From the NCBI RefSeq assembly GCF_011075055.1, contig NC_058156.1, positions 6,138,001 to 6,202,000 on the forward strand: a stretch of DNA of 64,000 nucleotides. Direction: 5' to 3'. Source of the stretch: Mangifera indica. Lineage: Eukaryota; Streptophyta; Magnoliopsida; Sapindales; Anacardiaceae. The position numbers and the translations under genes were made by a program. A model generated the notes under the pieces. The model had not been told where the DNA came from and did not search any database. It saw only the letters and a list, made by a program, of their open reading frames with translations. Shown in pieces: positions 56,516 through 64,000 of this stretch (the stretch's first letter is position 1; each line of letters starts with the position of its first letter).

Positions 56516-58078
56516 AGCTAGATGCGGTGTTTAACACTTAGAAATGCTTCTATTTGATACTTGTCAAAAGGCTCTCAGCTAAAAGCCAATAGGTTCAAGG
56601 CATCAGGTGCACTAGGGAGGATTCGAGGTCCTCTGATAATTAAGTCATTGCACTCATCAGTATTAAGCCCAAGAAGTCTTTGTATATGATATAGATGCTT
56701 CTATGCTCATTTCTTTCCTAGAAATAAGCTTTTTTTTATGAAGTGTATAGTAAGGGGATAGAGTTGTGTGTCTACTGAGTAACATTAAGAAGATCATCTA
56801 TAGTAAGTAAGATAAAGGAGTTATACCTTGTTCAGATTGTGACGTGCCAATTTTGAAGGTGAAATAGCTAAGCTTTGTAGAACAAAGAGGTCTGGATTTC
56901 TCTCTGAGTCTCTTGAATATTGATTGTCTAAGGCTTTTAGATGCCATATGTCACAAGCCACTATAAAAATTTGTAGGAGTTGTTGATGTTGATGTGTTTG
57001 TGCCCTATGTCTAGCACTAAAATGTTGATTTGATTTCTTGTTACTAAGCGATATACACAATTCATAGTTTTGTACAAGAAAGATTATGTTAGCAACAATT
57101 AGAATATGAAAAGGTTTAGGTTGCTCTATTACGGTGTTTGTGAGGAAAAAAATAGAGATAAACAAATGAATGAATGAGACATAATATTTTTAATATGGTT
57201 TGGTTTGATGATCGAAATGTTAATATCCATAGTGTTGTTACTTGTATGAGTGTAGTACAAGAATATTATAATGCAATTGGTGTAGTTGAAGTGTTTCTTT
57301 TGTTTTTGTATTCTTCATTTCTCCCTCCTTTCATATTTTTTATATTTGTTTATATATAAAATTCTTTAGATAGAAAGTTAATAATTTTTAACTTTTCTAG
57401 GTTAAGATCCTCTTTAGTTATATTCATAATTTGAATTCAAATAAGAGAGAATCATGTCTTTATCAATAATATCTTATTTATAAGTGCTGTTAATATCTTA
57501 TTGGATGAAAGTTATAAGGATGTTTTATTAGAGAATGCAAGTTGGTTCCCTTTTTGGTAGAAGCACTATTGTGGCCTTGACTTGGAGAATGCAAGTTGGA
57601 ATTGTCTGGTTGTTAGTCATTTATCAAGATTTCTATAATTCAGATAGAATTACAGTGGACTACGGAATGCAGGCTGAAGCAATGCTTAGCTCTTATATGC
57701 TACTCATCATATCTAGTCATACATTAAAAGTTGACTTTGGGAAGTACTTTTTTTGACCTTATAACACCCGGAATCCACTTAATGAAGCAAGCATCTGGCT
57801 AATTTTTAAGTGTTTACAATAATGAATAACAAGCAGTAGCTTCCAACAAGGCGTTATTTTCTTCCTTATTGTAAAAATTAATAAGAAATTCATGTTTATA
57901 TTTGTTTTCTTAAGAAACATATCAAAAGTTAACTCCATTCTTATTCGTACGTGTTTTCAAAAGGTTATAATATTCCAAAATGAGATTTAAAAGATTCCTT
58001 GGCTTCATCATGAATGTGCTTCAAATTTTATCTTCTTCTTGTTAGGTGAACAAGCATTTGCTTATTTTTATTGCCCTG
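56516..58078. other. Interval without recognised gene
   Basis: Open frames at 56821-57165 (-) and 57535-57756 (+) lack family features or splice support. A direct repeat of GAGAATGCAAGTTGG occurs at 57532 and 57584. Nothing else supported. Confidence 0.35.
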
Positions 58079-58711
58079 TTGACTTTGACTTTTCTCTATC
58101 AAATTGTATTTGGCTCCTGTGGGTTTTTTGTACGGTAACACAACTATTCTATAGGTTCATATAACATTATTGATTAGACACAGTAGTAGGTTATATCAAA
58201 TTGGATCATTTTTTAGATGATCTATCGTGTCTATAGATCATATCAAACTTAGACCTATACAGTAACAAGTCTTGCGGATCAAGATGACCCACTAAAACTC
58301 TTAGGCCTACAACACAACCCCAAGGTCTCTTGGATCGTGGCTCTGCGAGCCTTCATTAGGCTAGCTCATTAATTTTAATAAAAAATAATTTTTTATTAAA
58401 TTTTTTAAATTATGTTTTACTAATAAAAAACATATTAAAAAATTAAATTATGATTAAAAAAAAGATAAAATTATATATACTAAGTGAGTTGAGTTTTTAT
58501 AATCAGTCTCACTTAAATGAGACAATTAAAACTTTAATTTGATTAAAACTTATATTTAGTTTAATTTTAATATACAGTGAGTAAAGAAAATTATTGAATT
58601 ATATTTTTTATATGTAATTTAGTTAAAATTTGTAGTTTGCTTAGTAAAGTAGGATCCTTATTAACATATGCTCATCATACCAAGGTACAAAATCCCACTA
58701 ATTATTGCCTT
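58079..58711. repeat. Tandem duplication, copy 1
   Basis: It starts TTGACTTTGACTTTTCTC and ends near AATCCCACTAATTATTGCC. It aligns throughout with copy 2 at an offset of 650 bases: CTATCAAATTGTATTTGG, TTTTTGTACGGTAACA, TCATTAATTTTAATAAAAAA and GTACAAAATCCCA all recur in order. Confidence 0.88.
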
Positions 58712-58728
58712 GGATTCAACTACGATTG

Positions 58729-59345
58729 TTGACTTTGGCCTTTCTCTATCAAATTGTATTTGGATCCAGTGGGATTTTTGTACGGTAACAAACCGCTCTT
58801 TAGGTTCGTATGGCATTATTGACTAGACGCATAGCAGGCCACATGCTGTTGGGTCGTTTTTGACATGGTTTATTGTCTCTGTGGATCATACTAGGCCTAA
58901 ACTCACATAGTAATAGGTGTTATAGACCAGAATGACCTGTTAAACTCTTACGCGTGTAGCACCCAAGGTCCCTCACTGCATGGCTTTACAGGCCTCTATC
59001 GGGTTAATTCATTAATTTTAATAAAAAATATTTTTTTATTAAATTTTTTAAATTATATTTTTCTAATAAAAAAATAAATTAAAAAATTGATTTATAATTA
59101 GAAAAAAAGACAAAATTATATATAATAAGTGATTTGAGTTCTTACAACCAATCTCATTTAGGTGGGATAACCAAAATTTGAGTTTGAATTTGAGTTCTTT
59201 ATATATAATGATGAAGGAGGTTATTGAATTATATTTTTTATAGATAATTCAATTGAAACTTATATTTTGCTTAGTTTTTATGTATGGTAAGATCTTTATT
59301 AACATGCTTTGCATACCAAAGTACAAAATCCCAATTATTATTTGC
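58729..59345. repeat. Tandem duplication, copy 2
   Basis: It starts TTGACTTTGGCCTTTCTC and ends CCCAATTATTATTTGCC. It differs from copy 1 by many substitutions, so the duplication is old. It ends about 140 bases beyond the stop of the expansin-like gene, on its 3' side. Confidence 0.88.
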
Positions 59346-59486
59346 CAACTTAATACAATAATATACTAAATCATAAACAAAGTAATACTGGGACAAAATA
59401 GTGCTAAACATCACAACAATGGGTTTTCCTATATTATTTATTATGATCATAATCTATTGGGATTCATCTTAAAAGCCGTTGTTTAA

Positions 59487-60599
59487 TTAATATAGCTGGA
59501 TTGCTGAGTCATAAGCAACTCCAGCCTTCCAATCAGCAGGGATAGCATTATTAGCCACTATCCATTTCATCCCCATGCTTCCACTCACTTGAAATCTCAA
59601 CGTTATTGAGCCTTGTGGGGGATTTGGCATGTCCCAAACTGCACCATATGCCCTTCTCATTCCCCTCCATTCCTTACAATCGTCCTACAATTTTCCCATT
59701 TCACTATTCTCAGAGAAAAACAAATAAATAAAATCATTCAAAATGTCTATAAAATTGTTCATTTTCTACTTACCTGCCATAATTCAACTGCTAGGATTTC
59801 ATTTTGCCCAGTTTGGTAGAGAAAAACTAAAGCCAGGTATTGAGGGAACCTGCTGTGCTCATGGACTTTAAACATGAGATTGTTGTAACCTGCAAATTTG
59901 CAGGAGATTCTTCGGAATTCTACATCAACGACGCCATAAGCGAACAGCTGAGCAGCTGCGTCTGCACGTGCGAGTCTTAAGTAGGCACGTGGGCTGAGGA
60001 TGAAATCAGTGTGGTCTCCTTCACCATAGTCAGTCACCATTATATTCACTCCATCATCACTGCAAAGTTTTGGCACGGTGCACTTAACCTGTATTATTAA
60101 TTAATTATGAAAGCTAATCGTCATTATTAAAGCAAATTAAAGAATAAGCAAAGCATCATTTTTAATACAAAGAATAAGAATAAGCAAAATGATCCAGTGA
60201 GTGAAACTATACCTGATAGCAACCTCCGCAGCCAGTTCCATTTTTCCACAGCCTTGAAACACCAGCCACGTTAGCATCATTTACAGTTCTGCCAAATTCT
60301 CCATACCCACAAGCCCCAGCTAAATAAAACAAATACACAGTTTAGTAATAAAAGGGAAAAAGCTCCAATATAATTATGAATGAGTTTACGTGAACTTGTG
60401 CATGGGTGTGTGTATATATTTATAGATAATTATAACAGAAAATGGAGGCTTGGTTTTACATACTTGGAGTCCCTAAGCAATCAGGGCTACCATAGTAAGT
60501 TGCTCTAGAACATGTAAATGTGTCTTGAGAGTAACACAATGCTGGCAAAAGCAGCATCAAGGAAAAAAGACAGTAATGATAATTAAGAACAACCCCCAT
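59487..60599 (-). CDS. EXLB1: Expansin-like B (EXLB1-type) protein, complete, 4 exons, 251 aa
   Basis: Exons on the minus strand: 60599-60464, 60319-60213, 60088-59774, 59684-59487, all GT-AG and phase-consistent (756 bases, TAA at 59487-59489). Residues 1-24 form a secretion signal (hydrophobic CLFSLMLLLPALCYS), so the product goes to the cell wall. The double-psi barrel domain follows, with TGACGYGEFGRTVND, CGGCYQ, VKCTVPKLC and the region VTDYGEGDHTDFILSPRAY, then GVVDVEFRRISC. The C-terminal cellulose-binding-like domain has GYNNLMFKVHEHSRFPQYLA, CKEWRGMRRAYGAVWDMPNP and SGSMGMKW, ending DWKAGVAYDSAIQLY. The HFD motif of alpha- and beta-expansins is absent: H-T-D-F stands there, as usual for expansin-like B, so wall-loosening activity is unproven. 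No defects seen. Start chosen for the signal peptide and the TATA box upstream. Confidence 0.95.
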
Positions 60600-60727
60600 T
60601 TCTGAATATCAGATATAAATTATAAGAAGCTAATGAAGCAACAAGGTTGCTTTGGGAATGAGAGAGAATGGTTAAGACGAAGCAAGAAGTTTAGAAATGG
60701 GATGGGGAAATAACAAATCAGAATCCC

Positions 60728-60736
60728 ATATTTATA
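60728..60736 (-). promoter_or_regulatory. TATA box of the expansin-like gene
   Basis: The minus strand reads CTATAAATATGGG here, about 130 bases upstream of the ATG at 60599; the spacing fits a plant core promoter with a ~100-base leader. Confidence 0.7.
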
Positions 60737-63397
60737 GCAGAGGCGTCGAGGCTGCTATTGAGGTATTTGCCACCTTTTTTCTTCCATTACCATTAGGGAC
60801 TAGAGAGTTCAAATTAAACTTGGAGGGTTGGATTTAATAAATGATGTGTAGGTGCAACTAGACTCCATTATTGACTCTTCAAGACCATTTTTATGAAGGC
60901 ATAGATGAGGCTATTATTATTATTATTATTATTAATTAACAGAAAGGCTGTCCGTAACACTTGTCCCTACTTCCACAATTTGGCCACTTTCTTTGAAGCT
61001 GCAGATATTTTACTAGCGACATGCTTAACTATCACAAGTAAAAATAATGTATCACCTAATTCATTAATACATTCGTCATATATTATTCAACCAGTACTTT
61101 TATTATTATTATTATTTTCTCATTGGTACAAACTACAAACAGAGCCCAACACCAAGCTAAAAGTTCTTGTCACCAAATTTAGTGAATTGAAGAAAATACA
61201 AAAAGCATAAACTAAGTATAAGAATTAATTACCATTTATTAGTTTTTTCAATTTTGTATTGTTTTTACTTTTTATCATCTATAGAGGAGGGTCCAAAATA
61301 GGAAGCTCAAAGAAATAGCAAAGGACCACACCCGAATTCTCTTAGCCAAATTCAAGACATAATGCAAAAGAAAAATAACCCGACAGTCAATGGATGGCAC
61401 CTCGTTCAAATGAAAATTGAAAACAGAGGGCAAATAGGGAAATCCTTCCTTGGGTTGGATGTATAATCATTATTTGTTTAGGGTTTAGGGTCTTGTACAT
61501 GTATTGATTTATAATATAATATAGTCAACAACTGGATTGCCCCAATTGACACATCATCCATATCCATTTGGTTGTACCGCACTCTGAGTTTTTTAAGTAT
61601 TTCCAGATTTAGAAAATACTCAAAATTAGGGACAGCACCACTCACAATTCCGTTACTACTATTGCACAAAAATTCATATTTATTTCGTGGATTTAGACAC
61701 GTTTGATTATACGTCAATATTCATGTTTCATTTGCCTAGGGGCTCTGCAAGATGGCTGAGTAGAAAGGAATTTTCGAAATGGGTTTGGTGACTCTTGCTC
61801 TCCGTCGTCCATTTGGCCACCTTTCTAAAACTATGGATGATGTTATTTATAATATATAATGAATACAAATTCAATATCAATGATGAAATAGTATGTTACT
61901 TTGCGACCAAATATAAATTTTTCTTTAATTTTAAATTATTTAATAATATAGAAATACATAATCTAAAGTATTCAAATTGATTTTCATCGTAAATACATGT
62001 AATTTTGTTCCAAAATTATATGCACAAAATGCTATTCAAAGAAACTGGAATTGGTGAATGAAAATCATAGCTACTGCTTGCTTCCTGAAATATAACACAA
62101 GATTTTTGGCATAACTGGCTTCAAACGACAGCTAAGATAAGAATGATGAATGTAGCATGCACATAACATGCATGGATGTATGTGACCAATGCACATTACA
62201 TCCACAGAGTCCAGCATCATATTCCATTACTACCACACTCTAATCATTCAGAGCTCTCTGCATTTTCTCTGCTAATACATGGACCTTGCTATTGTCTATA
62301 TGTCCAAACATCTTCTCAGCTTCTAGATACACCAGCAATTCACTCTACAGTTCTCCATTCCAAAAACCCATTAATAAAATAATAAATAAATGAATAAAAT
62401 ATCTAAACATATACATACCCACAATAAACTCTTCCAAACCACAAACCACAAAACAAGTTAAGTCTGTAAACATGCGTCAACTAATTGGTTTATGCTAATA
62501 GTTTAATAGATGAAGTAAATAAAGAGGAACAGAAAGTGACTATCGCTATAATGGACTTGAATAATGACATCACCTCTCCATCAATGGGGCCTAACCACTT
62601 ACCATTATATAATGGAAGATGCACTTTTGAGACTTAGGACCAACTTACGTGTACGCTTGATCTAACTAGAGAATATTGCCTTTAGCATCATGCACTTGCG
62701 AAATTTTGGATGAAAAGAGTGCAAAAAGTAATGTGATTGGGATGAAACTTAAACTACCAACCCACAACACCACCAGGGAACAATGAAGCTCTAGAAATCT
62801 TAACAGCACAATCAGAAACAAACTGTAGAGTCAAATCACCCAATATTCCGAGCGATGAGTGTACATCCAGGTGTCTCTTTCCTAAATATTTAGGGCATAA
62901 AAAGGGATCAACAATGTAAAAGCAGTTTGATCATGAGAATAACAAGCAATTACTCTTCAGTTCTAGAGTACACTAGCAGAGAAATGGAGTAGTTAGGAAT
63001 AGGCCCACAAGATTTCTTTACTCTTCTACACTAGCCCCTAGATTTCTTTCAGACACCAATAGCAGCATTTACATACAAATCGAGGCATAGGTTATGGCTT
63101 TGATCATCTCACTTGGCAGAGTCAAGTTGATTGATCTTTCATTCAATCTTCAGATGGAAGTACAGTACAAACAAGGTACAGAACCAGAGAGGTTCCTATC
63201 TATCATGCCATAAACTACTGATTATCCTTCAAACTGTCATGATAAATCATGATCAAATCCTGTGCAAGATAATTTTAATGTCATATTATTAACAAGCTCA
63301 GAATCCGGACCAACTGGGAGGAACCATACAATATAACTGATCATCAAACTTAACCAATTCTGCCTTCACATTCTTTATTTCTTCTCTTGCAAGGTCC
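60737..63397. other. Upstream intergenic region of the expansin-like gene
   Basis: It contains microsatellites and AT-rich sequence. Short frames at 60905-61210, 61478-61717 and 62176-62382 have no recognisable domain or splice support. No RNA gene or transposon terminus was identified. Confidence 0.4.
60912..60934. repeat. (TAT)n microsatellite
   Basis: About seven to eight perfect trinucleotide units; a shorter TTATTATTATTATTATT tract lies near 61098-61115. Confidence 0.85.
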
Positions 63398-63844
63398 TGT
63401 TGAAGATTAATTTGAAGATTTTTAGGTGCATCTCATGCGACACAAGTTCATGAACATATTTCTAGGTACATCTTATGTGATACAAGTTCATGAACACATT
63501 TCTAGGTACATCTTATGTGATATAAGTTAAATGTTTGTGCAACTCAAAGTTCAATGTTCATAGCATAAGTTCATGTTCATACATGATTCATGTACATGTT
63601 CAAGTTCATGTTCATACACAAGTTCCATGTTAGTAGCATAAATTCAATGTTAGGGTATTAATGGCTAATGTACAAGTTCAATGATAGGTTCATGTATTTA
63701 GGATTTTAAAAGTCATCTTTGTACCTAAAAATACTCTAGTTGTTTTGTATTTGAAGTATGAATAAAAAATTATAAGTCTTCCTTTCAAATAATTCTCTCA
63801 CACAAAGTTTTTCCCTTATATAAAGTTACCTCTCCTCTCCAACA
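63398..63844 (+). repeat. 5' LTR of a Ty1/copia element running off the window
   Basis: It starts TGTTGAAGATTAATTTG and ends CTCCAACA, with the primer site three bases later. It contains a TATATAAAG box near 63815. A ~42-base unit around ATTTCTAGGTACATCTTATG is repeated two to three times (63419-63530), and TTCATGTTCATAC-type words recur at 63570-63620. Confidence 0.82.
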
Positions 63845-63847
63845 AAA

Positions 63848-63860
63848 TGGTATCAGAGCC
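63848..63860 (+). other. Primer binding site (initiator Met tRNA)
   Basis: TGGTATCAGAGCC, the standard plant retrotransposon primer site, exactly preserved and adjacent to the LTR. Confidence 0.93.
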
Positions 63861-63882
63861 TAGTTTTTTTTTTTTTTGAGAG

Positions 63883-64000
63883 ATGGCAAATAACAATGGA
63901 GTCTACTCATTTCAATTTCCTCGCCTCACAAAAGAAAATTATGGAACTTGGTGTCTGAACATAAAAGTCGTACTTGGCTCACAAGATGCATGGGATATTG
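63883..64000 (+). CDS. Ty1/copia gag, 5' part, cut by window end
   Basis: The ATG at 63883 opens MANNNGVYSFQFPRLTKENY followed by GTWCLNIKVVLGSQDAWDI. The F-x-x-L-x-x-x-N-Y-x-x-W pattern is the start of plant copia gag (DUF4219/UBN2 type). The frame is open to the window edge. Good preservation of the primer site and this frame suggests a younger element than the others here. Confidence 0.82.
   Translation, partial: MANNNGVYSFQFPRLTKENYGTWCLNIKVVLGSQDAWDI

Noticed and set aside
56821..57165. 114-codon minus-strand frame
   Set aside because: Composition and lack of motifs or splice context do not support a gene.
57535..57756. 73-codon plus-strand frame
   Set aside because: Contains a local direct repeat; no domain or neighbouring exon.
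62176..62382. 68-codon frame in the EXLB upstream region
   Set aside because: No motif and no promoter or splice support.
63419..63530. CRISPR-like spaced repeats
   Set aside because: A short tandem repeat inside a plant LTR, without unique spacers or cas genes.
1..64000. tRNA, rRNA or organelle-derived genes
   Set aside because: No cloverleaf-compatible A/B box sets or rRNA-like sequence were recognised by eye; only retrotransposon primer sites complementary to Met tRNA were seen.

Overview
The window looks like nuclear DNA of a eudicot plant. It is AT-rich, its genes are split by canonical GT-AG introns, and the intergenic space is mostly layered transposable elements of plant type (Ty1/copia, Ty3/gypsy chromovirus, hAT, Mutator-like and CACTA). 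I see no prokaryotic operon, CRISPR array, rRNA or convincing tRNA. The species cannot be named from the sequence.

Three host genes can be supported. (1) 2081-2770 (+): the last two exons of a small charged, helical protein that I do not recognise. An LTR-like segment (1059-1969) lies just upstream of the first visible exon. (2) 27805-37910 (+): a complete eight-exon GATA26/27-type transcription factor of 539 residues, with an N-terminal GATA finger and a C-terminal DEUBAD/ASXH-like region. (3) 59487-60599 (-): a complete four-exon expansin-like B gene (EXLB1 type, 251 residues) with a signal peptide and a TATA box.

Layout. 1-4.8 kb: G/T-rich tract, LTR and the small gene. 4.8-6.7 and 16.0-21.1 kb: two same-orientation copies of a ~1.9 kb LTR-like repeat, the second split by a 3.26 kb hAT element. 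9.3-14.45 kb: a complete but decayed 5.1 kb gypsy chromovirus (-) with short LTRs. 21.1-22.35 kb: copia RT/RNase H remnant. 23.9-26.9 kb: three related Mutator-like fold-back elements just upstream of the GATA gene; a fourth lies at 38.7-39.45 kb. Intron 3 of the GATA gene holds a 3.1 kb copia element with a perfect 5-bp target duplication, and inside that a 455-bp hAT MITE. 39.85-54.05 kb: a SIRE/Maximus-type copia element (-) whose 5' LTR is interrupted by a 6.2 kb CACTA element carrying a Transposase_24 (TNP1-like) remnant. 54.1-54.8 kb: a fold-back repeat. 55.1-56.5 kb: decayed MURA-type transposase. 58.1-59.35 kb: a 650-bp tandem duplication. 63.4 kb to the end: the 5' LTR, primer binding site and gag start of another copia element, cut off by the window edge.

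The host genes do not form a pathway. A GATA26-like gene and an EXLB1-like gene side by side recall the Arabidopsis chromosome 4 loci GATA26 (At4g17570) and EXLB1 (At4g17030), so the neighbourhood may be an ancestral block inflated by transposons. I found no clearly novel biological system. The strongest material is the dated nesting of elements, the family of Mutator-like elements with differing interiors, and the unnamed small gene with a possible alternative 3' exon.
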